From: UBA11865 sp035686605
GTDB taxonomy: Bacteria > Chloroflexota > Anaerolineae > Promineifilales > Promineifilaceae
DNA: 7,187 bases
Reading direction: 5' to 3'
NCBI GenBank assembly: GCA_035686605.1
Contig: DASRZI010000227.1
Location: forward strand, 1-7,187
The translations under genes and the position numbers were made by a program. Shown piece by piece: positions 1 to 6,558 of this stretch. The notes beneath the pieces were generated by a model. That model was not told where the DNA came from, searched no databases, and was given only the letters and a program-made list of their open reading frames with translations. Numbering within the stretch: the first letter of the stretch is position 1; every line of letters starts with the position of its first letter.

Positions 1-227
1 TTAGCGGCTCTGCTGAGCAGCTCTGCTGGGCGGCACAGATCATCCAAAAATCACCACGATCATTCCAAATAGCGTTCAATAATCACCATAGAAATTCTGG
101 CATATCCCAGGTCATTACTGGCCTATGTAATCGGCTGAAGAAGCGTCTCTTTTTAACGCAACATCTCGGCTGGAGTTAGATTATGCCGTTTTCATTCTTT
201 TGTCGTCAGAGTGAAGGTTGTAATTGA
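1..227. other. 5' region without a recognised gene
   Basis: No convincing gene is seen before the aminotransferase. Plus frame 1 is open from the window edge to a TAG at 70-72, giving a Ser/His/Lys-rich tail. Plus frame 3 is open from the edge to a TAG at 177-179. Either could be the end of an upstream gene cut by the window, but neither peptide resembles a known family. A 9-base direct repeat, GCTCTGCTG, occurs at 7-15 and 20-28. A weak AU-rich hairpin (137-141 with 148-152) runs into a T-tract ending at 154 and might be a remnant terminator of an upstream gene. I see no clear -35/-10 pair, T-box or riboswitch core. Confidence 0.35.
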
Positions 228-1319
228 ATGATGGATCACGATAGGTTGTTCTTACCTGGACCTACAGAAGTACGCGCTGAAATTCTTGAAGCCCAAACAC
301 ATTGGATGATCGGACATAGATCTCCCGAGTGCTTGAAACTTCTTGCTGACATTCAGCACAAGATTAGGCAGGTGTTTTATACGGATAAGCGCGTGTTCAT
401 ATGCGCTTCATCTGGCACGGGTCTCCAGGAAGCAGCCATTCGAAATTGCAGCGACTCAAAAGTCCTTAACTGCGTAAATGGCGCATTTGCGGAACGTTGG
501 CACGAAGTCACTCAGGCCAATGGAAAGGCTCGCGAACTGCTAGAGGTTGAATGGGGACAGCCAATACTTCCTGAGCAAGTGACTGCACGCTTGTATGGCG
601 GCGGCTTCGATGCTGTAACGATAGTCCACAACGAAACAAGCACCGGTGTGGTTAGCCCAATTAAGGATATTGCCAGGGCTATACGCGAGAGCCCAGGTGG
701 TGAAGATATCATGATCCTGGTCGATTCGGTTAGTGGTCTGGCCGGGGCGCGTCTGGAGGTGGATGCCTGGGATCTGGACGTAGTTCTAGCTTCTAGCCAG
801 AAGGCTTTCGCCATTCCACCAGGACTCGCCTTCTGTTCGGTATCTGACCGGGCAATGGAAAAAGCGCGATCTGTCTCCGATCGTGGTTACTATTTCGATT
901 TCCTGGTCTTGGACAAGTATCTACAACGCAATCAGACGCCAAATACGCCTCCAGTTTCTTTGTTGTTTGCTTTGGATCAACAATTGAACGACATGCTGGA
1001 CGAAGGAATGGAACACCGATTTGAAAGGCACCTGGCGATGCGAGACAAAACGATCGAATGGGCAGCCGAAAACAAGCTCAACATGTACAGCGCATCCGGA
1101 TTCGAGTCGCCGACCGTCAGCTGCATCAGCGGAGGTCAATCGATTGATATCAGTGGGCTCATCGCCCATGCACGCTCGCGACACATGATCATTTCTGAAG
1201 GCTACGGTCCGATGAAAGGCAGAAATTTCCGCATTGCCCATATGGGAGATACTAACCTGGACCACATGGACGAGTTGTTTGCCGCACTGGATGAGTTCAT
1301 TAAACACCAAGGTATGTGA
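228..1319 (+). CDS. PLP-dependent class V aminotransferase (alanine-glyoxylate / serine-pyruvate type)
   Basis: This is a fold-type I, pyridoxal-phosphate enzyme of the cytosol that moves an amino group between a small amino acid (Ser, Ala or Asp) and a 2-oxoacid such as glyoxylate, pyruvate or (phospho)hydroxypyruvate. At 363 residues it has normal family length. Visible motifs are the N-terminal FLPGPTEV (8-15), GHRSPE (29-34), the phosphate-binding SSGTG (61-65), HNETSTG (134-140), DSVSG with the cofactor-binding Asp166, SSQKAF with the Schiff-base Lys192 followed by PPGL, and FRIAHMG with the substrate-carboxylate Arg335. Two ATGs lie in tandem (228 and 231); GAAGG at 213-217 acts as a ribosome binding site at 10-13 bases. 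The dehydrogenase gene follows after 79 bases in the same direction. This pairing suggests that it makes (phospho)serine, taking the place of a SerC-type enzyme. The exact substrate cannot be read from the sequence; glyoxylate detoxification is the alternative. Confidence 0.93.
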   Translation: MMDHDRLFLPGPTEVRAEILEAQTHWMIGHRSPECLKLLADIQHKIRQVFYTDKRVFICASSGTGLQEAAIRNCSDSKVLNCVNGAFAERWHEVTQANGKARELLEVEWGQPILPEQVTARLYGGGFDAVTIVHNETSTGVVSPIKDIARAIRESPGGEDIMILVDSVSGLAGARLEVDAWDLDVVLASSQKAFAIPPGLAFCSVSDRAMEKARSVSDRGYYFDFLVLDKYLQRNQTPNTPPVSLLFALDQQLNDMLDEGMEHRFERHLAMRDKTIEWAAENKLNMYSASGFESPTVSCISGGQSIDISGLIAHARSRHMIISEGYGPMKGRNFRIAHMGDTNLDHMDELFAALDEFIKHQGM

Positions 1320-1386
1320 AAGCACCCGCCTATTCCGCGCACGGTCTAAATTGGTACCTCCTGATCTACATGAATCAACTCTGCCT

Positions 1387-1391
1387 GGTGA
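1387..1391 (+). promoter_or_regulatory. Ribosome binding site of the dehydrogenase gene
   Basis: GGTGA lies 7 bases before the ATG at 1399, which supports that start. The protein beginning there starts with the usual first beta strand of the family (NILISDDL). No clear promoter is seen in the 79-base gap behind the aminotransferase, so co-transcription is likely. Confidence 0.5.
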
Positions 1392-1398
1392 CTGAATA

Positions 1399-2364
1399 AT
1401 GTTCAACATACTTATCTCAGATGATCTAGCGGTCGAAGGTCTGGATCTTCTAAAGACGGCCGATGATGTTGAGTTCGCAGTACGGACATCGCTTTCCGAA
1501 CAGCAATTACTGGCAGAGATGCCAGGTCGTGATGCTTTAATCGTCCGCAGCGGCACCCACGTGAATCGTCAAGTGATAAAAGCCGGCGCTAATCTGAAGG
1601 TCATTGGACGAGCAGGCATCGGTGTTGACAACATCGATATTGGGACCGCCACCGAACGTGGTGTGCTGGTCATGAATTCCCCAAGGGCAATCGCTATTGC
1701 CACGGCGGAGCATACAATGGCTCTGCTCCTCGCTGCCAGCCGGCAGCTGGTACGAGCTCATGCATCGCTTGGCAGGAAGGAGTGGCGTCGGGATGACTTT
1801 CAGGGCAGCCAGCTGCAAGGCAAACGACTAGGCATCATTGGTTTTGGCCGGATTGGCCGCCTGGTTGCTAAGCGAGCACAGGCATTTGGCTTAATCGTCT
1901 CAGCCTATGATCCTTTTGTAACAGAGGATCGGGCCGGTGGCTCTGGTGTCGAATTGCAGGCATTGGAGCCTTTGCTAGCTCAATCTGACTATATCAGTTT
2001 GCATGCAGCTATTACGCCTGAGTCAAAGGGCATCATTAATCAACAGGCTTTCATTAAGATGAAAACTGGGGTTATCATTATCAATACCTCGCGAGGAGGA
2101 TTCATTGACGAACCGGCTCTGGCCGAGGCATTGGCGAGCGGAAAGGTAAAGGCCGCAGCCCTCGATGTATACGATAGAGAGCCTCCTGAAAATAGCCCGT
2201 TGATTGGCATGAACAACGTGATTCACACGCCTCATCTTGGAGCCTCTACTGCCGAGGCTCAAAAAGATGTCGCCACAGAGATCGTGAGCCAGGTCCTTGA
2301 CGCACTCAGAGGCGTCAGCTATCAAAACGTGATTAATACCGAACTGCTATCTGATTACCGGTAG
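1399..2364 (+). CDS. serA: D-3-phosphoglycerate dehydrogenase-like 2-hydroxyacid dehydrogenase, short form without ACT domain
   Basis: This NAD-dependent D-2-hydroxyacid dehydrogenase probably oxidises 3-phosphoglycerate to 3-phosphohydroxypyruvate, the first step of serine synthesis, in the cytosol. At 321 residues it holds only the catalytic (about 1-98 and 286-314) and nucleotide-binding (about 99-285) domains. Family signs are GRAGIGVDNID (70-80), the Rossmann GFGRIG (148-153) with the NAD-ribose-binding acidic Asp171, and the catalytic set Arg232 (NTSRGG), Glu261 (REPP) and His279 (TPHLGAST). The usual HxPLT loop reads HAAIT (202-206), a mild variation near the active site. The protein stops with NVINTELLSDYR, where longer SerA proteins enter their ASB and ACT domains, so allosteric serine inhibition through ACT is not expected. 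The downstream gene follows at once, with no leftover ACT sequence, so this is a true short form and not a frameshift. Pairing with the aminotransferase favours SerA; hydroxypyruvate or glyoxylate reductase is the alternative. Confidence 0.88.
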   Translation: MFNILISDDLAVEGLDLLKTADDVEFAVRTSLSEQQLLAEMPGRDALIVRSGTHVNRQVIKAGANLKVIGRAGIGVDNIDIGTATERGVLVMNSPRAIAIATAEHTMALLLAASRQLVRAHASLGRKEWRRDDFQGSQLQGKRLGIIGFGRIGRLVAKRAQAFGLIVSAYDPFVTEDRAGGSGVELQALEPLLAQSDYISLHAAITPESKGIINQQAFIKMKTGVIIINTSRGGFIDEPALAEALASGKVKAAALDVYDREPPENSPLIGMNNVIHTPHLGASTAEAQKDVATEIVSQVLDALRGVSYQNVINTELLSDYR

Positions 2365-2380
2365 CGAGTGATCTGGCATC

Positions 2381-2389
2381 TGGTAAAAT
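2381..2389 (+). promoter_or_regulatory. Candidate extended -10 promoter (leaderless)
   Basis: TGGTAAAAT fits the extended -10 form TGnTATAAT with one mismatch (an A at the third base of the hexamer). It ends 8 bases before the ATG at 2398, so transcription would begin at or within a base or two of the start codon. No good -35 hexamer is found at 16-18 bases upstream, as is common for extended -10 promoters. The element lies in the 30-base gap after the serA stop. The lack of a well-placed Shine-Dalgarno for the next gene agrees with leaderless translation, but this is inference. Confidence 0.4.
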
Positions 2390-2397
2390 CCTAGGTG

Positions 2398-3507
2398 ATG
2401 ACACCTGAGGAACAGCTGGTCCTTCGCTGCGCGCGCAGCATTATCACGAATGAGCCAGTAGGCGAGCCACCCACGCTGGATTGGGAGCAGGTCCTTCATT
2501 TGGCCGAGGTCAACCGTCTAGCCCCAATTGTGAGCTCTGCTCTCTCAATCCATGCCTTGCCAGAAGAGTGGGCGGAGCGACTTGAGAACTCGGCCCGGCG
2601 TTCTCGAATGCGGACCGCTGTCATGATTGAAGAGTTCCAGCTAATACACGCTCAATTGATGATTACGGGCATCCCGATTATTCCCATCAAGGGCATTGCC
2701 ATCTCGCAGCAGGTGTATCCAAGTCCTTCAATGCGCTACTATGACGATCTCGACCTGCTCGTACCATCTGCCGATGGTCAGGGAGCGATCATGGTACTCG
2801 AGAAGATGGGATATGAAGCTCATCCCAATGCCCCTCGGCCTGAATGGCATCACCTGACTCCCCACATTCATCGAAAACGAGGGACAATGGTCGAAATCCA
2901 TGTCGACCTGATAAGGAGATCTGGGCAAGGATGGCCAATCGACGATATATGGAATCGTTCGAAGAGTGCGATTCTTGGCGAAGTGTCAACCACTCTGTTA
3001 TCGGACGAAGACTCTCTCATCTTGACAGTCCTGCATGCGCGTCACAATCTGTTTAATCGGCTCGTCTACATGCTTGACAGCTCATTGATGACTGCAGCTG
3101 CGTCAAACGATGGTCAGTATTGGAATACGGTCTCCACGTTGGGGGAAGAAGCGGGGGCTATTTGTGCCCTTGGATACACATTACAGACAGCAGAAAGGTT
3201 ATTCGGATCTGAGAGCTTGGCCGATCTCGAATGCAGCAGAAGCCGGATCTCGGTTGCGAATCGAATCGCTAGTTGGGATTCGTTAGAACCAAAGAGAAGC
3301 TCACTGAGACAGGAACCTCTCTCTCGAATGGTCGAAGTGCTATTGATGGACTCTTTAGGAGCGAGTATATCAATGGCAGCTCGTCTTTTGTTCCCCCCCC
3401 GTTCGTTTATGGCCAGCGAATCCGAGAACCAGCGAGTTTCGTTTAGGCATTATCTAAAAAGGATCAACCGGTCGGTCAGACGAGCATACCGCCAGTTGAG
3501 AAAATAA
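2398..3507 (+). CDS. NTP_transf_5-type nucleotidyltransferase-like protein, function unknown
   Basis: The protein (369 residues from ATG 2398) resembles the uncharacterised nucleotidyltransferase family NTP_transf_5. Numbered from the GTG at 2395, the family's signature elements are present: IKG (98-100) followed by a YP-containing helix, Arg114, the metal-binding pair YDDLDLLV with Asp118 and Asp120, and EIHVDL with Glu167 and His169 as likely further active-site residues. The rest is mostly helical, and the C-terminus (about 347-370) is strongly basic. No signal peptide or membrane span is seen. The true substrate is unknown for the family, whose members often sit in polysaccharide, peptide-modification or orphan settings. 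Start choice: a GTG at 2395 directly follows an in-frame TAG, so 2398 is the more natural start, next to the extended -10 element. Neither has a well-spaced ribosome binding site. A run of eight C (3393-3400) lies near the end, within the codons for FPPR. Confidence 0.75.
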   Translation: MTPEEQLVLRCARSIITNEPVGEPPTLDWEQVLHLAEVNRLAPIVSSALSIHALPEEWAERLENSARRSRMRTAVMIEEFQLIHAQLMITGIPIIPIKGIAISQQVYPSPSMRYYDDLDLLVPSADGQGAIMVLEKMGYEAHPNAPRPEWHHLTPHIHRKRGTMVEIHVDLIRRSGQGWPIDDIWNRSKSAILGEVSTTLLSDEDSLILTVLHARHNLFNRLVYMLDSSLMTAAASNDGQYWNTVSTLGEEAGAICALGYTLQTAERLFGSESLADLECSRSRISVANRIASWDSLEPKRSSLRQEPLSRMVEVLLMDSLGASISMAARLLFPPRSFMASESENQRVSFRHYLKRINRSVRRAYRQLRK

Positions 3508-3555
3508 TTCACGACGATTAGGTAGATTAGCCCCCCTACCCTGGCGCAATGAAAA

Positions 3556-4347
3556 CTAATCTTCTGCCGGATAAATCCGTACTTTGCGCTGCCTACCTTC
3601 ACCAAAACTCTCTGTGCGTACCCTTTCATCATCACGGAGCGTTATATGGATGATCCTGCGCTCATTGGGAGGCATTGGCTCCAAGGTCATCGGCTTTCCT
3701 CGCATATCCACCTTCGTGGCCATGCGGTCCGCGAGGCGGGATAGAGCTTGTTCTCTCCTGGCGCGATAGCCTTCGACGTCGATGATAAACCTGGGACGTT
3801 GCTTCATAGAGTGTCCGGTCATGAGACGAGCGACATGCTGCAGCGCATTCAGAGTCTCACCGCGTGTTCCAATCAGCATGCCTAAGTCCTGACCAGTTAT
3901 GTCGATCACCCACAATCTTTCCCCCGTCAGATCGTCCGGTTCTGTTTGCTCCAATGAGGTCGTCGCTTCAAACTGCATCTTCTCCAGGAGATTGTTCACG
4001 ATTTCCAGGGCGACCTCTTCTTCTTTACGTCCATCTGTAGCTACTGGGGCGTCATCGTCCGGAGCGCTCCAATGGCTGGGCTCGACAAGAGCTTCCTCTG
4101 CGGCTTCATCTCCACCTGATGGTTCTGGCTGACCAGCCCCAGTGCTTGGCATGCCACCACCACCGGCGACGACTGTTAATTTTACAGTTGCTTCCCGGCT
4201 GCCAATGCCGAGAAAACCACTGCTGCCACTGTCAATCACTTCAATATTGACGTCCGAACGCTCCAGGCCGAGCTCTGCCAGACCTTTCGCGATCGCTTGC
4301 TCAACATCTGCTCCTGATATCTCCACACCTTGTTCATGTGCCGCCAT
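3556..4347 (-). CDS. jag: KhpB/Jag RNA-binding protein (Jag_N, KH and R3H domains)
   Basis: This cytosolic single-stranded RNA-binding protein is of the Jag/EloR/KhpB family, which affects cell elongation and division in Gram-positives, often together with KhpA. Its 263 residues show the complete architecture. The Jag_N domain (about 5-60) holds the hallmark GFLGIGSREA (44-53). A Gly/Pro/Asp/Glu-rich flexible linker (about 62-108) follows. The KH domain (about 112-185) carries the RNA-contacting loop IGTRGETL (159-166, GxxG at 160-163). The R3H domain (about 187-260) has Arg230 and His234 in NERRIIH. The ATG at 4347 is preceded by AGGA (4354-4357) at 6 bases, which supports the start. It lies 68 bases downstream of yidC, the normal neighbour of jag, and is the last gene of the minus-strand block, ending tail to tail with the nucleotidyltransferase gene. 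KH and R3H key positions are intact. Confidence 0.93.
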   Translation of the reverse strand: MAAHEQGVEISGADVEQAIAKGLAELGLERSDVNIEVIDSGSSGFLGIGSREATVKLTVVAGGGGMPSTGAGQPEPSGGDEAAEEALVEPSHWSAPDDDAPVATDGRKEEEVALEIVNNLLEKMQFEATTSLEQTEPDDLTGERLWVIDITGQDLGMLIGTRGETLNALQHVARLMTGHSMKQRPRFIIDVEGYRARREQALSRLADRMATKVDMRGKPMTLEPMPPNERRIIHITLRDDERVRTESFGEGRQRKVRIYPAED

Positions 4348-4415
4348 GGTAATTCCTATCGCCCATGCAAATATGGATAATCGCTTAGATGACGCGAAAT
4401 CCTATCGAAGTCGTT

Positions 4416-5309
4416 TTATCTCTTGGCCGACCGTCTCTTTCTTTTTGACTGCCTCTTGGTCCGGTAACTTTCGCTGTCAGAGGACGTGCTTGGTATTTGC
4501 TTTGTCGCCTTCTCTGGCTCGGGTATTCCCGTGGTCTTGCCAATATCGCTTTTCTCGTTGGCCAATGCTTCTTCTTTGGCCATATTTGCTCTAGTGATAT
4601 ATCCCTGTCCAATTCCAATTAGATTGGAAAGGATGAAATAGATCGAAAGACCAGATGGAAATGATAGAGAGAAGAAACCAAACATCAATGGCATGGTATA
4701 TTGCATTGACTGGGTCATCCCTGCCATCGGTGAATCTTGCTTGCCCTTCTTGTCATCAGTCTTCTTCTTCGCCGGTGACATGAGACGCTGCTGGATGAAC
4801 ATGGTCGCGAATACGAGCACGGGCAAGATGTAGTAAGGATCTGGAAGGCCGAGATTTAACCAAAGGAATTTGTTAGCCACCGGGAGAATGGTTGCCACAT
4901 CTATCAGTCCATCGACCCAATCATAGACTCGACCTGTTAGTTCAAACAGAGCCAGTGGAGTTGAACCGAGGATGACAATTATTGATCTATAAAGGCCAAT
5001 AAGAATGGGGAACTGTATTAACAGGGGCAGACAGCCTGTAAGGCTTTCAGTCGGATTGTATCCAATCTTCTTGAACTCCTCCTGCATCTTGGAAGGGTTA
5101 TCTTTGTATTTCTTCTGAATCGCCTGGATCTGAGGCTGCATGGACTGCATCTTCAGGCTCGATTTCTGTTGGCGAAGGTTCAGAGGAAGGGTGACAAGTC
5201 GAATGACAATTGTCAATACCGCGATGGCTAGGACGAAGTTGTTGAACAATAGATCGTAGAACAACAACAGGGCGTTGGCCATCGGATTGATTATGAAAGT
5301 ATCGAACAT
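4416..5309 (-). CDS. yidC: Membrane protein insertase YidC (Oxa1 family)
   Basis: YidC inserts and folds membrane proteins, alone or with SecYEG, in the cytoplasmic membrane. The 297-residue protein matches the short Gram-positive/Oxa1 form and lacks the large periplasmic P1 domain. It begins with a hydrophobic segment (about 10-42) that carries the conserved groove arginine Arg37 in TIVIRLVTLPL. The charged cytoplasmic hairpin (about 45-85, with QPQIQAIQKKYKD) comes next, followed by GCLPLLIQFPILIGLYR (92-108), a segment at about 157-175, and two more at about 204-238. There is no signal-peptide lipobox, unlike SpoIIIJ of Bacillus. The tail after about 240 is polar and its last 16 residues are very rich in Arg and Lys, a property linked to ribosome binding in other YidC/Oxa1 proteins. 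The ATG at 5309 has only a weak ribosome binding site. The propeller gene ends 52 bases upstream and jag follows 68 bases downstream. Confidence 0.96.
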   Translation of the reverse strand: MFDTFIINPMANALLLFYDLLFNNFVLAIAVLTIVIRLVTLPLNLRQQKSSLKMQSMQPQIQAIQKKYKDNPSKMQEEFKKIGYNPTESLTGCLPLLIQFPILIGLYRSIIVILGSTPLALFELTGRVYDWVDGLIDVATILPVANKFLWLNLGLPDPYYILPVLVFATMFIQQRLMSPAKKKTDDKKGKQDSPMAGMTQSMQYTMPLMFGFFSLSFPSGLSIYFILSNLIGIGQGYITRANMAKEEALANEKSDIGKTTGIPEPEKATKQIPSTSSDSESYRTKRQSKRKRRSAKR

Positions 5310-5342
5310 TAGGTTAGTCCACTTACTTTAACTATCGTAGCG

Positions 5343-5348
5343 ATTTTA
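5343..5348 (-). promoter_or_regulatory. Weak candidate internal -10 element before yidC
   Basis: On the minus strand the gap between the propeller gene and yidC contains TAAAAT. A poor -35 (TTACCG, three of six matches) lies 18 bases upstream, inside the end of the propeller gene. It could give separate expression of yidC and jag, but such AT-rich hexamers arise easily by chance. Confidence 0.18.
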
Positions 5349-5361
5349 GACGCTCGGAAAA

Positions 5362-6558
5362 TTACTCGGTAACGGTCGTTGGTTGGAATGTCCACAAATC
5401 GCTGCCATCCGCGGTATCGAAGACGACTAAATTTAGGATATTGTTGACGATATAGGTGACGACGACGGTATCCTGAATGAAAATTGGTGTTGTAAATATG
5501 GGTGAGGGAGTCGCTTCACGCCATAACTCATCACCGGTTGCAGCATCTAAGGCGATCAATGATCCTGTTCTCAGTGCCGGTTCGGTTTCCAATAGCCCTG
5601 CGGTTGAGGCGAAAAGAACGCCGTCCTTGATCACCGGCGCAGCGACCATGTAGCTATCAAACCTCTTGGTCCACAATTCGCTGCCGGTTTCAGCGTCGAC
5701 TGCAAACACGTTTCCGTTGAGGTCTCCATAATAGACGGCATCATCTTCAAACGCAGGTGCGCCCCAAACGGCTGCTTCGGAATCGGCTGTCCAACGAACG
5801 TCGCCAGAATCCTTTTCCACCGCATGGATCATGCGATCGAAGCTCGAGATATAGACAAGATCGCCGTCTAGTTTGGCCCTATCGGATATCGAACCACCGG
5901 TCGTACTTTCCCAGAGCTTATCGCCGGTTTCTGCGTCCAGGGCGTAAAGGGATTTATCAAGGGAGCTGACGTAAAGAATGCCGTCCTCATAGGTCGGTTG
6001 GCCCCAGATGCTATGACCCGTCTCAAATTGCCACTGAAGAGCCCCATTGTTTGATGCGTCAAGGGCGTAAATGTAATTGTCAGCCGTACCTACAAATACC
6101 TGGCTTCCAACTTGCAGGGGTGGAGCAATTATCCGGTCTTTGATGAGTGATTCGGCCGAGGTCCACACTACAGAAGGTACGCTGCTTTCGCCCTGCTCGA
6201 GGCCTAAAACGCTAACCTTGATGCCGGGGGAGAAGATGCCGCCGCTCTGTCCATAATCGCCAATTACCACATCTCTTTCCACGACCGAGGGGGCGGCGTA
6301 GAACTGGCGATTTGCTTGGGGTTCGGCTGGAAATGACCAGACCTGCTCCTGATTGACCACATCTACGGCGATCACGCTCGAGCCGAAGGCTACATAGGCG
6401 ACATCGCCGCTGGCCGATAAACCTGGCCAATTGGTATTTGCGACACTGACTCCACAACCCGTGATAAACAATGATGCAACGATAAACAAAAATATTGCCG
6501 ACCGGTTGACCGGTCTTAGTGTCCTAAACAACTTTCCTCCATCAAGGCACCGGGTCAT
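5362..6558 (-). CDS. PQQ-type beta-propeller lipoprotein (BamB/YfgL-like), role unknown
   Basis: This predicted lipoprotein has an 8-bladed WD-like quinoprotein (PQQ) propeller. The N-terminus has basic residues, a hydrophobic core (about 21-34) and the lipobox ITGC with Cys35 as lipid anchor. The rest is a chain of repeats of about 40 residues of the type LYALDAETGDKLW. Tryptophans ending the repeats stand at 74, 132, 176, 216, 256, 296, 346 and 389, which fits eight blades. No dehydrogenase active site or cytochrome motif is seen, so a binding or scaffold role, as in BamB, is more likely than catalysis. The gene lies between yidD and yidC, which hints at a role in membrane or envelope protein biogenesis; this is inference. 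Start: the ATG at 6558 overlaps yidD by 17 bases with a poor ribosome binding site, whereas TTG at 6529-6531 (residue 10) has GGAGG just upstream and removes the overlap. Either start keeps the lipobox. Confidence 0.85.
   Translation of the reverse strand: MTRCLDGGKLFRTLRPVNRSAIFLFIVASLFITGCGVSVANTNWPGLSASGDVAYVAFGSSVIAVDVVNQEQVWSFPAEPQANRQFYAAPSVVERDVVIGDYGQSGGIFSPGIKVSVLGLEQGESSVPSVVWTSAESLIKDRIIAPPLQVGSQVFVGTADNYIYALDASNNGALQWQFETGHSIWGQPTYEDGILYVSSLDKSLYALDAETGDKLWESTTGGSISDRAKLDGDLVYISSFDRMIHAVEKDSGDVRWTADSEAAVWGAPAFEDDAVYYGDLNGNVFAVDAETGSELWTKRFDSYMVAAPVIKDGVLFASTAGLLETEPALRTGSLIALDAATGDELWREATPSPIFTTPIFIQDTVVVTYIVNNILNLVVFDTADGSDLWTFQPTTVTE
6536..6540 (-). promoter_or_regulatory. Strong ribosome binding site favouring a TTG start for the lipoprotein
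   Basis: GGAGG on the minus strand lies 4 bases before an in-frame TTG (6531-6529) and just after the yidD stop (6544-6542). It is the best Shine-Dalgarno seen near this gene and argues that translation starts at TTG instead of the ATG at 6558. The spacing is on the short side. Confidence 0.45.

Noticed and set aside
1..180. Riboswitch or T-box leader upstream of the serine-type genes
   Set aside because: No T-box consensus, no glycine-riboswitch core and no antiterminator-like pair could be found by eye.
512..814. Minus-strand open frame of 100 codons inside the aminotransferase gene
   Set aside because: It lies wholly antisense to a gene with intact catalytic motifs, and its Ser/Arg/Thr-rich product looks like a reading-frame shadow.
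921..1556. Minus-strand open frame of 211 codons across the end of the aminotransferase and start of serA
   Set aside because: It is antisense to two well-supported genes, its peptide has no family features, and it is best explained as a shadow.
3521..3540. Possible bidirectional terminator hairpin between the convergent genes (GGTAG with CTACC)
   Set aside because: The stem is only 5 base pairs with a 10-base loop and has no T-tract on either side, so it is too weak to call.
4363..4376. Inverted repeat CCAT...ATGG in the yidC-jag gap
   Set aside because: Only four paired bases; it occurs easily by chance and has no terminator or operator context.
4142..4594. Plus-strand open frame of 150 codons opposite jag and yidC
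   Set aside because: It covers the antisense of two conserved genes and shows no recognisable domain; the hydrophobic tail reflects complementing YidC's Lys/Glu/Arg-rich C-terminal region.
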